64,000 nucleotides of DNA from Sipunculus nudus (Eukaryota; Annelida; Sipuncula; Golfingiida; Sipunculidae): positions 52,230,750-52,294,749 of the forward strand of contig CM049318.1 in assembly GCA_026874595.1 (NCBI GenBank), read 5' to 3'. Both the position numbers and the translations under genes were made by a program. The notes beneath the pieces were generated by a model. It searched no databases. It worked only from the letters and a program-made list of their open reading frames with translations, and had not been told where the DNA came from. Below, one piece after another: positions 50,801-61,729 of this stretch (the stretch's first letter is position 1; each line of letters starts with the position of its first letter).

Positions 50801-53800
50801 GATGATAATTCCTGCTTTTATTGATGTATGGATTGTAAACTTGACTTGTATATGTCCCATTGGAAAAACAAGACTCCAATTGATTTTAGGGTCATGAGGT
50901 CAAAGGTCAAGGTCACAGGACACATCTTTAAAAGATGTGGATGCATTTTCAGCCAAACATTTCATCTCAGATCCTTTATCCTGCACATATAGTTCACCTG
51001 CCAAGAGAGGAAGAACCCTATCAATTTTGAGGTCACTAGGTCACAGGTGAAGGTAACAGGAGCCATCTGTCAAAAAATTAGTTTCTGGATGATAATTCCT
51101 TCTTTTATTGATGTATTGAATTCAAACTTGACTTGTATTTGACCCATTGGAAAAGCAAGACCAGAATTGATTTTGGGGTCATGAGGTCAAAGGTCAAGGT
51201 CAAAGGAAACCTGTTAAAAAGATTGTGGATGCATTTTCAGCCAAACAATTCATCTCAGATCTTTCATCTTCACATATAGTTCACCTGCCAAGAGTGGAAG
51301 ACCCCTATCAATTTTGAGGTCACAAGGTCAAAGGTGAAGGTCACAGGAGCCATCTGTCCAAAAAATAGTTTCTGGATGATAATTCCTGCTTTATTGATGT
51401 ATAGATTTCAAACTTGACTTGTATATGTCCCATTGGAAAAGCAAGACCCCAATTGATTTTGGGGTCATGAGGTCAAAGATCAAGGTCACAGGACACATCT
51501 TTAAAAAGATCAAGGTCACAGGACCAACATCTTCAACAAGATTGTGGATTGATAGATAGAAGAAACAATAAATATGCCAAGTGTCAGTATATGCTGCTAA
51601 AAATGGGGGCCTATTCTTAAAGGGGGATGGGCTACTATGTCTGGGGATACTGTGCCAAGAAATGTCTAGTTATTTTTGGGAACCATAAGCTTGTTATGGG
51701 ATGCATATAAAAGCGGACTGAGCTGTCTCGTCAGTGAAGCTTGCTTTTCTAGCAAAAAGGTTGGAATGCAAAATATGTGTGCTACCGGCATATGTTAGAA
51801 TCCAGGACTGGCCCAGTATTTTCCCCCAAAGCAAAATATTTACGTAACATATGGAGGCTCGTCCAAATTGATGCCCAACTTTGGGGCCTGGAGACTGGTG
51901 GTTTGAAGTAACTGAGTAATTACCACCACATAGTTCACCAAATTGTGTGATTCCTTGGTTAATTAATCTTTTTTCTGAAAGTAGAAGACTCTAAAGAGGG
52001 GATGTTTTACAGAGTGCACATAAAAGCAGACCAAAATGTCAGGTTAAGCTTTTTTCTTGCGAAGCGGGTTAAACGCCAGATATGTGCATCACTGATATGG
52101 GTTTGAATACCAGATCAATGCAATATTTTCCCATGAGCAAAATGTTTATGTAAGAATATATAAATAAAGTTTGCTCACAAATTTGTTCTGCCATTCATAA
52201 TATCTATGGCCAGGATCAGTGTTCAGTCAAATCTTCTGAAATAAGCATTGATAAATTATTAATCTGCTTGTAGGTATTTTCAACCCAAATTCAATGAGAA
52301 ATTGATTGCCCCTTAATTCATGTAATAAATCATGTATTACAAAAAAGTACAGTCATTTATGCAGTTCACTTACCTATAATCAAGGCTGGATTTTTTGTAT
52401 CATTTTTAATTCTAATTCCTGATTGATTAATATGAGCACTGGTTTTAAAAATGAATAATTTTTATAGTTCATTTCAGATTAATTCATTCCAAAACATTTG
52501 TCATTTACGACAAATTGCTCCTACATAAATCATATACAAATCAGACATCTAAATTATACATATTTTTGTAATGTTTATGAATGTTGAAAAATATTTACAA
52601 GTTGATTACAGCTCCTACATTGTATACATTTCTTGTTAGGATTTTAAAGGGGCCTATTCCAACACCTGATGTTTATAAACTAAACAAAATCCTTTGAACC
52701 TTAAAGTTGCCCATTCACCTACCTTTTGAAAAAGAATTTATGTGATTGCTGGCTGCCTCTGTGTATATATAAATGATTAAAGGGTAATTTTGGGTTTGAA
52801 AAGTTCTTATAGGGCCTTCTTTAAGGGTGTATATGAACTTTTTTTATCAACAACATGTTTGTAAACACAACATTGTTGACAAACAGAAAAAAACATGTAA
52901 CCTAAGGTAGTAGATTGCATATTTATGCGGAGGTAGAAAGGTCATTTGTTGCAAAACGCCATTTGCAAAGCACTGGTTTATCTGACGTGCTGCCAGATGC
53001 CATTGTGGACTTTGTTTTGAATATTTTGGCAAGCCATATTACATATTATAAACACTTGGATATAAATAAAACAAGCAGCCTGTGTGTGGTGATAACTACT
53101 TTTTCTATCCTTTTTAGTAAAAGCTTTAAGTTTACCTTTAGTTTATAAAGATCAGATAGGTGATTGGGCCCCTTTAAGCTTTTATACAAGTAGACCAGGA
53201 AACACTGATTCCAATGCACAGAGACTGTTCATTTAGTTTACATACACATTTATATTATAACATGTGAGGGACCACCACAATAATCCAAACATCCTCATTA
53301 AGGACACATGGTGGCAAGTCAGACAAACCAGAGTTTTGCAAAGGATGTTTTGCAACCAGTGACCTTTCAATGTCCGCACATATGCAACAAACCTCCTCAG
53401 CTTACATGGTTTTTCTGATGGTCAACATTGGCATGTGTACCATGTACCATCCATCACAGAGGCATTAAAAGATGTTTTACTAATGAGAAGTACCTACAGT
53501 TTAGTACTCTGTACAGAGAATAGGCCAGAATTAACATAAAATCTCCAGAAAGAAAATGTGTATAGCTGGCTTTAAATTTTTACTCTTTGATGTTTCTTCA
53601 GCTTTTTCCAGTATTTACGGTACCATCAGGAAGGAATGACTTTTTGTGTTAAAACTTCTCCATAAATTCCCAAGCCTCCATGTGTTAATAAAAAATCTTT
53701 ATTTGCATTTAATTCATTCACCTTTGGGCAACACAAATATACCAGGATCAACTGTTATATGGTTCCAGTTTGTAGTGTGTCAAACCATACTCTACAATAG

Positions 53801-54022
53801 TGTTGTACCTGAGGGACATGAGTGTATATCATGATATATAGTTATCTTCCTTTAACCAACTTATATTGTACACATGTTAATGGTAAGTTTAATACAAGAT
53901 GGAATTCCTTGTAAAATGCAATTTAGTTTTTACCTTTTGTCAGACTTTTGATGTGTAAAAGCTGGTTTCTTTTACTTCAATGGACGTTTAAGGTTTGTGG
54001 TCATACACACAAAAAGACATGC

Positions 54023-54109
<87 letters not shown>

Positions 54110-57100
54110 AGAGAGATTAGTATATTAAATCACTAACATTTTGTCACTGGCTGGACAAGGACAGGACATACTCTATTGACAGATATCATGAAACGTCTGT
54201 CACATTTTATATTATCAATATTTGATTTACAGATAACATAAAAGATACATTATTATTTATGATAACCCATCTTTTATCTTTCAAAAATTGAAATATAGGA
54301 AAACATATTGATATACATGGGGTGCCAAAAAGTATGAAATATAAAGGACATGTTCACCAGTGTTGGAGAGGTACATGAAGGTTTCATATTCATAATAAGT
54401 ACTCTTTTGTGAATAATGCGAATTTGAAATCCTCACAATTATAAAGCCAATCACAGTATATATGAGAGAACAATAATAATGAGCATTATTATTATTGTTA
54501 TTAGTATTATTGATGATGATGATGATTATTATTATTACAGCAAAGCAATCAGGCAGGCAATAAGAATGTACAGTTCAACTGCTCCATGGAACAGCTACAG
54601 GTAATACATTAAAATTATTTGCAGGATATTGGAGATGATATTCTGTGTATTAATATCCTCCCTGAATGGTGGGAAAAGCTATCACACAGAACTTAAACTG
54701 GGGTCACACTGCGAAAAATAATTTGCTTGAAAAAAAAATTATATTTTATATCCAAAGAAAATTTTTCTGCTGACAAGAAATCCTCAAAATATTGTTACTT
54801 AATTTTTAGGCAGCATGCTTAAGGCCATAAAAAAAAGGTATGATTCTCAGGCACCGCCAGCGCAATTTTAACCCCCCACATAAACAATTTTGATTTTGCT
54901 TTATATCTTTCAAGAAGATAAATAATACAATTTATGTATCGTTTTAACTGTTTAGTAAATAATTTTGTTATTTTCATGCTTTCCCTGATAATATGACATT
55001 TTTATCAAAACATCCAAAAAATGTAAAAAATAAAATACCACCCGCCCGCACTGATTTCTGGAAAAAAAATGACTGAGAACCATACCTTTTTTTGGCCTAA
55101 AGTCAAGAAAGTATACCTTGATTTTCTTAAGACATAGTCTATTATTTTATCTTAGGAAAAATTTCCTTAATCATAATATCCAAAGATATTATTTCTTGCT
55201 GTAAGGTATCTTTCTCTGATAACAAGACAAAAATTCTTATCAGAAGAAAACTGTACTTTCCATAACAAGAAAAATATACTTGTTCCACTCCCTAGAAAAT
55301 TTTCTTGCCAATAGATAATTTTTAGCTCAGCTGACTATGAGTCATCTGAGCTATAGTCGTAGTCCATTGTCTGTCGTCCGTGCGTCTATCCGTCCATCCA
55401 TCCGTCCTTCCATAGATGTGGCATGTTTTGAAACCGTAAGACCTAGGAATCCAGAATTCGGCATAATGTTAGATGTCCCCAAGATCTCCTACCAAGGAGA
55501 GAAATTAAGGAAAAACCTCAATTTTTTATTATAAACCTATTTCCACACTTCAGGACTGCCTAATATGAAAACAACCCATCTATTTTTCCTCATATTAACC
55601 ATAAATATTCCTCTATTTAGTTCCTATGTACATGCCAGAAATAAGGTCTGCATTATATATTATATTTTATATATTTAAAAAAGTTATGGGCTCAAACATA
55701 ATGCATTTTGTAAAATATCAGGAAAGATATTTGATCACTTAACAGAAAACATGTTAAAGCTAAGGACTTTTTTCCAGTTATATCACTTTGATTAATCAAA
55801 ATTAAATGGTATACCCAAAATTAGATCAAAATCTTTTAAATTTTTCAAAATATTAGCAAAAATAAAAAATTGGTACCTTAAATTTTGCCCAACTTTGGCC
55901 ACGGCATGTTTTTTTTCCCTGTAAGTACTGTGGATTTAATTTTCACAGTATGTGCACATAAGGATTTACTCTGTTAAAATCTGAAATTTGAAAATAAATG
56001 CTGCAAAATTAGGCTAGTTATTGAATTTTTTTTAGGCCCTTGTTATATTCCCTTACATTGTCAAGCAGTCCACTTTGGTCACTGTAGGTCATTCAGTGCA
56101 GCTCTCTATGCTCCCCAGGCTGTTGGCATAATGTTATGCAATCCCATCATTAGTGCAAGCCCTATCTTCACTGAGTTGAGCTTGATCAGGCTGTCTGCAG
56201 TCAATACCATACTACAGGGAGCCTTTTTCTCCCCCCCCCCCCCCCATTCTGTTGACAGTCCTGTACTTGAACTAGATCGAAATTAAAATTAACATTTTTT
56301 TCAGCAACAAGCAGAAGCAATAGAGACCCCTCCCCCACCCACCCCTTCAATACACAGGACTAATAAACAAGATGAATCTTATAATTTTAATGTTAAATAA
56401 ATTCTTTTTGATGAGACTTGGACAATTTTGATTTTTTTTAAGAAAAAATTTTCAGGCATTTAATCCTAATATTCAAATGTGATAACATTATTAGGATCTA
56501 ATGACAGTGCTAACTGACAAGATTTAAGAAGATAAAATACTTTGTAGCATTTCATTCAGATCTCTTAAAGTTGGCGGGGCCTAGGTGTGAATAACACTGT
56601 TAACTTAGTATTAAAATTAGGAATATTGGTCAAACTTTGTGGGATTAATTTTTAACTTATATGGCCATATATTTAACTTTTGAAAACTTAATTACCTTCA
56701 CACATTATTTTTTTATGAAATGTTACTTTGATATAACACTTACCGTAGGCCTATTTGTTCCCTTGGTGCATCACTAAATGGTTTAGCTCATGTCCATTAT
56801 TCTGTAATTTACAGAGTTTCATTTTAGCAGGGCCATTTTCTCATAGCTTTTCTAATGATATTATACATGAAAAACCAAAAGAAATAAGAATATTTTGCAG
56901 TTACTAATATTTTATATATATATAATTTCATCTTTTTCATTAGTTTGCTTAATTCACATGTATCAAATGGTTAACTATATTTTGCAGAGAATACTGCATA
57001 AATGGCAGTAATAAATACACTAAGTTTACATCAGATAATTATATGTTATTAATAGGTCTATTAGTTATACTGATACAACATCTAATTTTGTGATTGTTCA

Positions 57101-57268
57101 CTTTGCTGTTCCTATATAAATTAATGCATTGTTAATATAATATCACAATATTATAAAATACTGTTTCCATGAACTATATATGATATTTTTACTTTACTTT
57201 GTTTACAGGACCTTGTAGGTAAACTTAAGGATGCCTGCAAGAGCCTGGAGAGGGCAGGGCAGCAGTGA
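35895..57268 (+). CDS. COMMD3: COMMD3, COMM domain-containing protein 3 (8 coding exons)
   Basis: Coding exons read directly from sequence: 35895-36033, 38395-38500, 39736-39799, 41215-41249, 42792-42852, 48483-48539, 54541-54600 and 57209-57268. Every intron is GT-AG and the phases join without a stop, giving 193 aa; the human protein is about 195. The N-terminus begins MELSSEVLEAL. The middle carries LEDCKF and the C-terminal COMM domain (about residues 118-190) has the signature V-D-W128-R-L-D-Y, then CSMEQLQDLVGKLKDA and LERA at the end. COMMD proteins form the ten-member COMMD ring of the Commander complex, acting with CCDC22/CCDC93 and Retriever in endosomal recycling and modulating NF-kB; that role is family knowledge. 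The start is the first ATG matching the family, although the frame is open 48 codons further upstream. Introns are large and repeat-filled (intron 5 is 5.6 kb, intron 6 is 6.0 kb). Identification is confident. Confidence 0.95.
38545..39400. repeat. Dispersed repeat pair, copy 1 (COMMD3 intron 2)
   Basis: Shares TCATCCCCTCATATCCA, ATTGGTCACATGC, CAAAGATGGCT and GCAGGTGGACA with 43830-44350, in the same order and orientation. Nature unknown. Confidence 0.5.
39921..40229. mobile_element. MITE with AAAGGTATGCTTCTCAGGCA ends, copy 1
   Basis: Left AAAGGTATGCTTCTCAGGCA and right TGCCTGAGAACCAAACTTT are inverted. It is shared with copy 2 at 54834. Lies in COMMD3 intron 3. Confidence 0.65.
40326..40780. 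mobile_element. TTAA MITE, copy C (reverse, right end decayed)
   Basis: Begins TTAAAAGTGGCCCAATCACA and follows the reverse complement of copy A to AAAAGGCAGGTGAATTTA. The final GGCC and TTAA are lost. Lies in COMMD3 intron 3. Confidence 0.65.
41540..41718. mobile_element. TA-flanked MITE of Tc1/mariner type
   Basis: 179 bp between TA dinucleotides (41538-41539 and 41719-41720). The termini CAGTAAAACCT and AGGTTTAACTG are inverted. The interior carries repeated GTGGTCA/GTGGTTGT words typical of these short elements. Lies in COMMD3 intron 4. Confidence 0.7.
42387..42560. mobile_element. Short MITE with CAGGGACAGAC/GGATCTGCTTCTG ends
   Basis: Inverted CAGGGACAGACGCAGGG and CCCTGGATCTGCTTCTG, flanked by TTTATAGT and ATAATAGT (6 of 8 matching). 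Lies in COMMD3 intron 4. Confidence 0.4.
43830..44350. repeat. Dispersed repeat pair, copy 2 (COMMD3 intron 5)
   Basis: Collinear with copy 1 at 38545: CATCCCCTCATGTCCATC, GGTCATTGGTCACATAC, AAAAATGGCTATTCATG and AACAGGTGGACAC. Confidence 0.5.
44655..47924. mobile_element. Old TIR element split by a nested insertion
   Basis: The left end, AATGGGGCTGTCCCACTAAG at 44655, and the reverse complement of the right end (AATGGGGCTGTAACACTTAG, ending 47924) match for roughly 70 bp. That match includes GGCGACTCTA/GGTGACTCTA and CCAGGCTGT with CCTCATGG. The flanking interior is rich in GTCGY words (47450-47860). The centre is occupied by the AGCTCAG element at 44812-47442. Lies in COMMD3 intron 5. Confidence 0.6.
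44812..47442 (-). mobile_element. AGCTGAGC-terminal repeat element, copy 3 (reverse), nested
   Basis: Begins TAGCTCAGCTGACTATAAGT with (CCGT)n at 44865-44887 and ends CAGCTGAGCGCCATGACCC then CCCTTGTTTTT. It is the reverse complement of the layout of copy 1. It is inserted in the GTCGC-rich TIR element. Confidence 0.6.
49010..49365. mobile_element. TTAA MITE relative, copy D (subfamily end)
   Basis: Shares GGCAGGCAAGTAAGACAAACC, TTTTGCAGGTACTGACCTT and GGAATTACCTAG with the reverse of copy A. It ends GAATAGCTGGCTTTAA instead of GGGCC-TTTAA, as do the copies at 53260 and 20925. Confidence 0.5.
49399..51650. mobile_element. TIR element carrying a 289-bp tandem array
   Basis: Bounded by a perfect 12-bp inverted repeat, GTATCCCCAGAC (49399-49410) and GTCTGGGGATAC (51639-51650). 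The left end also folds on itself (GTATCCCC with GGGGGATAC nearby). The interior has no open frame of note and is dominated by the tandem array at 49980-51540. Lies in COMMD3 intron 6. Non-autonomous DNA transposon inferred; no clear target duplication seen. Confidence 0.7.
49980..51540. repeat. 289-bp tandem array with one DR1 motif per unit
   Basis: The marker GGTCATGAGGTCAAAGGTCA begins at 50021, 50311, 50601, 50890 and 51178, with a mutated copy at 51463. Spacing is 290, 290, 289, 288 and 285. Each unit also has a second related half with GGTCACAAGGTCAAAGGTGA and TGGATGCATTTTCAGCCAAAC. Confidence 0.88.
52701..53177. mobile_element. TTAA-flanked MITE, copy A
   Basis: 477 bp from TTAAAGTTGCCCATTCACCT to AGGTGATTGGGCCCCTTTAA. 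The ends are inverted repeats and a TTAA sits at each edge, the target preference of the piggyBac superfamily. Lies in COMMD3 intron 6. Confidence 0.7.
53260..53575. mobile_element. TTAA MITE relative, copy E (subfamily end)
   Basis: Contains GGTGGCAAGTCAGACAAACC, GTTTTGCAACCAGTGACC and TATAGCTGGCTTTAA at its right edge. Adjacent to copy A and in the opposite orientation. Confidence 0.5.
54026..54107. repeat. (TA)n microsatellite (COMMD3 intron 6)
   Basis: About 41 TA units, followed by GAGAGAG. Confidence 0.92.
54834..55090. mobile_element. MITE with AAAGGTATG ends, copy 2
   Basis: Left AAAGGTATGATTCTCAGGCA, right GACTGAGAACCATACCTTT. The match with copy 1 includes TTTCAAGAAGATAAA and CTGATTTCTGGAAAAAA. 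Lies in COMMD3 intron 7. Confidence 0.65.
55322..56135 (-). mobile_element. AGCTGAGC-terminal repeat element, copy 4, truncated
   Basis: Begins TTAGCTCAGCTGACTATGAG with a CCGTCCATCC stretch and follows the reverse complement of copy 1 to its middle (TGCTCCCCAGGCTGTTGGCA), then stops. Lies in COMMD3 intron 7. Confidence 0.6.
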
Positions 57269-57882
57269 CAGAAAGAGACTAGATGCTGGTGCTTCCATAC
57301 TGTACCATTCACTCATTGTCTATTTTACTATGGTCTCTACCACCACCCTTTGTCGACCTGTTTTCAAGGACATTTTTCTTTTTTTTTCAACTGAAAAATT
57401 AATAGTAAAATGCCATGTTGCAAGAGGGACATGATTTATAAACCAACTTCATAACAATCAGAACTATATATCTACTTTAAACCAAAAAAGTATATCCTTA
57501 TATCTTTTTTAAACCTGGTGTAATGTTCTTTTTGATAGTATTCATGTTCCTTTTCATATGGCATTTTAATATTATTGAAAAAATTTTAAATTTTTAAATG
57601 ATACACAATTTTAAGTAACCAGTAAATGCAAACCACTAATATCCAGCTACATGACAATATATCCAAAATTTTTTTTTGTTTTTCCTTTATTGCATTTCTT
57701 TCATGTTTAAAAACATACTTTAAAATTTTTGATTGAACAAAATTTAAACATTCCAAATATAAAAAAGAACATGATAGAGAAAAAAAACCCAGAAAAAACA
57801 GTTTGTGGATATTATCATATCCCTTGATATTAGCCCAAAGGGTTAGATGTTACTAGTTGCTGAAATTTGTGTACCAAATAAA
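57269..57882 (+). terminator. COMMD3 3' UTR with first AATAAA poly(A) signal
   Basis: After the TGA at 57266-57268 the sequence is AT-rich and non-coding. The first canonical AATAAA on the plus strand is at 57877-57882. Cleavage would be expected 10-30 bases further on. Confidence 0.5.
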
Positions 57883-59519
57883 ATTTTCAAAATGTTAAAA
57901 TATCATTTAAAAATGGATGTGAACTTCACAAATACACATATACTTTTTCTAATTGGCATCAGTAACAACTTTCGGAGGAATTTTAAACGGAGGGTTTTTG
58001 GCCATTGATACTAAGCAACTTTGAGAATTCCACTTTATCAATATTCTGAGAAAACAGCCTATGCTTCATGACATTTCAATTCCATATTAATTTACAAGTT
58101 TTCGAGGAGCTGGTCCTAAATACTCTGAAAATCATACCAAACTAAAAAAAGAAGGCTGCTAAGTTAATGCAAAGACATGTTTGCCTTGTGAGGTGATTGA
58201 TAAACTTCTAAAAATGGGGGAAGCATAAACATGGGGGGTATTCTCTTTAATGCCATATGGTGTTGTCGGTTACATGTGTATTATCAAACAAACTGATTCC
58301 AAACTAAAAGCTTTAAAGAAAAGCCCCCCCCCTAATAAAAAAAAACAGGTTGATGGAAGAGAATATTATTATAGGCACTTGTCAGTTATTACAAAGGACT
58401 CTAAACGTATACTCGTTAACTTCCATCATGTGAATATTCATTAGCAGTATTATAAATGAAGATGTGTTTTGTGTATCATACATGATGAAATGTGGATGTT
58501 TAGGGAGAAATAGAATTGTATTTGAAATAGGAAGAAAGGTGCAGAGCATGAAAGAGTTAGGAAGGTTTCATTTGATGCAAATAAATCAAAATATTATTTT
58601 GAAACAGTATGCAAGTATGTAATCATGTTTATGTTAATCATGTATTATTTGACAGTCAATGCCATTTGCTTAATTAAAAAAATATAATGTAATCAGCAAG
58701 GTAGAGTGTTTCCTATACTAAATGTATTTTCATCACCTAAAACACCCAACCTTATATTTCTGACTATGTACTAGTACATTGTATGTCAGTAAATTAACCA
58801 CCCGCTGGTTTAATTATCAGACCACTGAGCACGTCCGTGTTTTTACGTTCTAAAGTTTGCCGATGCACTCCCCTGGCCACCAAACTCTCTCCGCAGGTAG
58901 ATTCCCACCTTTTTCGAACCCTCGCAACTTTATTTCTCCCATTTTCACGAAACCTCACATGGGGGCTGCCATTTTGCAGACAGACTTGAACTCGGATACC
59001 ACATTTCGCATTTCCATTTCGGAATTACCATGCACTTGTATGATATGCACATGTATAATTTGAACTGTATATATAGTATATGCAATATATAATAAAATTT
59101 AAACAATTCTTGATCAGATATTATAGCATGAACTGTCAGGTCACACGCAACGTGGAATTTAGTTTGTTTTGTTCTAGCAGGAACTGAGGTTGATTAAGCG
59201 TAGGATTCGATTACGCATGCAGGCTTAATGATTAGTCCGTTTAATTTTGTCAAGATGTTTTGTGTAATGCTTGGAAGATAATTACAAAACCGCATTGCCG
59301 GTATCATTTGTCGTCATGGCAAAGCTCTTGCCTTGTTTATTATGTTCTTGTCCTAGTATAAGGCGCTATTGTAACAACCCGGAGAAACCTGACATTTGTT
59401 GTATTTAACATATTTATTCATTAAATTTGTAAACATGCTTCCTTGTTATTATTAATGAATATATTTTAATCATTTAGCTGATATTCTTATTTCCATGTAT
59501 TGATTGTAAAAAGTCGGGA
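57883..59519. other. Downstream flank of COMMD3; possible promoter-like patch at 58820-59040
   Basis: No coding exon found. The patch at 58820-59040 is more GC-rich than its surroundings and has GGCTGCCATTTTGCAG (58964-58979), again a YY1-like CCATnTT core. It could be a 5' end of the next gene, but no splice donor or coding start supports that. Confidence 0.25.
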
Positions 59520-60076
59520 ATATGAGCGGGAGTGGAAGGAACGGAAAGAGGAGAGAAACATACAGAGGGAAAGAAAAAGAGAGTGAGAGAGACTGATAGA
59601 GAGCAAAAGAGAGTAAGAGGGAGAGTGAGAAAGAAAGAGAGACTGGAAAAGAAAGAGTGAGAGAGAACGGGATTGAGAGAGCCCACATGTGAGAGGAATT
59701 TGAGAAAGAGAAAAGAGAGAGTGAGAAAAAGAGAGAGTGAGAGAGACAGAGAGGGCAACAGAGAGTAAGAGGGAGAGAGACCGACAGAGACAGAGTAAAA
59801 AAAATAAAGAAAGATCGAGAGATAGAATGAGAGAGAAAGAGACGGATACCGGAAGACTACGTGAGACAAAGAGAACGAGAGGGACGAAGATGAGTAGAAA
59901 TGATAGGACAGGAACCCCATTTTGTTTATTTAAAAATTGGTGTTACAATGCTTTGTTTGAATACGCTTCTTCACTCGTTTTACCCGGAATTACGCCAGCA
60001 AAAATCAATGAACGGAAAAGACCAGCAGGTTGAAGAATTAACAATACCAGCTGTTTGATTACATCTCACTGATAGA

Positions 60077-60121
<45 letters not shown>
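59520..60121. repeat. Polypurine GA-rich tract ending in (GA)n
   Basis: Imperfect GAGAGA/GAAAGA over about 380 bases, a short unique gap, then pure (GA)n at 60080-60121. The long frames on both strands are artefacts of composition. Confidence 0.85.
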
Positions 60122-60126
<5 letters not shown>

Positions 60127-60465
60127 AGAGAGTGAGAGGAACACAGACTGAAAAAGAAACGTAAAAAGATGGATATACACGTTAATATTTGTCTTTGAAC
60201 ACATCTGGAATTCTCATGATAAATTCAAACATATACATAACAAAGAAACATCAATACCAGGAATATGACAGAGGGGTATATTGCCCCCATTCCCTGAGAA
60301 TTTATCAAGCAAATACCAATCTGTGGCCGAGATGAGCAAGACAAATGTTTCACAACTTGCCTGATTACTCCATCATTCAGGACACGATATCCCCGTTCAT
60401 GCCGGTCAAATGGGCAGTTTATTCCGGGTTGACCAGCTTGAATCTAATGTCGAGTTGTCTGTCCG

Positions 60466-60936
60466 TTAAAGAGGCCCATTCACCTACCTTTTGAAAAAGC
60501 ATTTATGTGATTTCCATCTTCCTCTGTGTATATATTGATAACCTAAGGATAATCCTGGTTATGAAAAGTTCTTATAACGTCTCTGTGAAGGATGCTTGAA
60601 CTTGTTTATCAACAACGTGTTTGTAAATACAGTTTAGTTGACAACCGAGAAAAATACGTAACCTTACCGGGAGGTTGCATATATGCGGAGGTAGAAAGGT
60701 CACTTGTTACAAAACGCCATTTGCAAAGCTCTGGCTTAACTGTCTTGCCGGCAGATGCCCTTATTGAAATTGTTATAATTATTTTTTCGGGTCCCACATT
60801 TTGTTAACACGTTGATATAAACACAACGAGCAGCCTTTGTACAGTCATATCCAAGTTTTCCGTCCTATTTTTTATAAAAGCTCCAAGGGGTTACCTTAAG
60901 TTTATAAAGGTCAGATAGGAGATTGGGCCCGTTTAA
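60466..60936. mobile_element. TTAA-flanked MITE, copy B
   Basis: 471 bp from TTAAAGAGGCCCATTCACCT to GGAGATTGGGCCCGTTTAA. It is collinear with copy A throughout (CCTCTGTGTATATAT, GCGGAGGTAGAAAGGTCA, AACGCCATTTGCAAAGC). Confidence 0.72.
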
Positions 60937-60949
60937 CATTTAAAAATCC

Positions 60950-61260
60950 ACGACTGTGAGGTCAGAGGTCACCAGGCTACTTTGTTGTGTCACAGCGATA
61001 ACTTCTCAGGAAAAGGATGGATTTTGATATAAAAAAAACAGAAGAGAAATAGCAACCAATTTATTTTCTCGCCTACGTCCGATCCTCAGGAAATAACAGG
61101 CATATGTAATGAGGTCAGAGGTACAAGTGTTCAGTGGCGGTGATGACTTATCTAAATTTGATGGATTTTCATGAAACATTATAAATGTTTACTTACCTTC
61201 TGATTTAAATCATCGCAATATTCGCGCATATTTAATGAGGTCAGAGGTCACACGTATTAT
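60950..61260. repeat. About 140-bp tandem repeat with AGGTCAGAGGTCA
   Basis: Three units around 60959, 61112 and 61238. Each has GAGGTCAGAGGT and GATGGATTTT- or ATATTTAATG-type context. Reverse complement relative of 31990-32480. Confidence 0.6.
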
Positions 61261-61304
61261 GCATGTTTGCGCTGCTCTTCTTCGTATCGCAAGATATACC
61301 GATA

Positions 61305-61367
<63 letters not shown>
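61305..61367. repeat. (TA)n microsatellite
   Basis: Pure AT repeat between the AGGTCA tandem repeat and the SINE. Confidence 0.9.
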
Positions 61368-61371
<4 letters not shown>

Positions 61372-61479
61372 CGCGCACCACTAATAATGACAGTTTGATA
61401 CAACAATCCCTGGCACTTTCGTAATTGATCAGCATAATTATATGCACAGATGAATATTTATTAAATAGTTGGCTGTTAC

Positions 61480-61729
61480 ACCCGAGCTTTATGTCTCATT
61501 AGGCTGGAGCTCAACCCGGTTTCAGTAGCGTGACGCGACTGAGGAGTTAAACTCCTCCTGAATGGGACGCTAGTCCATCGCAGGTAACCTTCCCAGTAAA
61601 TACTGGTCCCCATTTCTACTGCTGGGTGGACGGACAGAGGGTTTTGGCACGGCGGGGCTCCTACCGGGATTCAAACTCACGACCGTTCGATCATGAGCCA
61701 GGCTCCTTAACCATTACACCACCGCCCCC
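61480..61729 (-). mobile_element. tRNA-derived SINE
   Basis: On the minus strand the head reads GGGGCGGTGGTGTAATGGTT (A-box-like), then GAGTTTGAATCCCGG (B-box-like GGTTCGANNCC variant), as in a degenerate tRNA. A conserved body follows with GATGGACTAGCGTCCCATTC. This body recalls conserved central domains of animal SINE superfamilies, but which one cannot be settled here. Confidence 0.65.

Noticed and set aside
59474-60033. Long Ser/Leu-rich and Arg/Glu-rich frames on both strands
   Set aside because: Produced by the polypurine GA tract, not coding.
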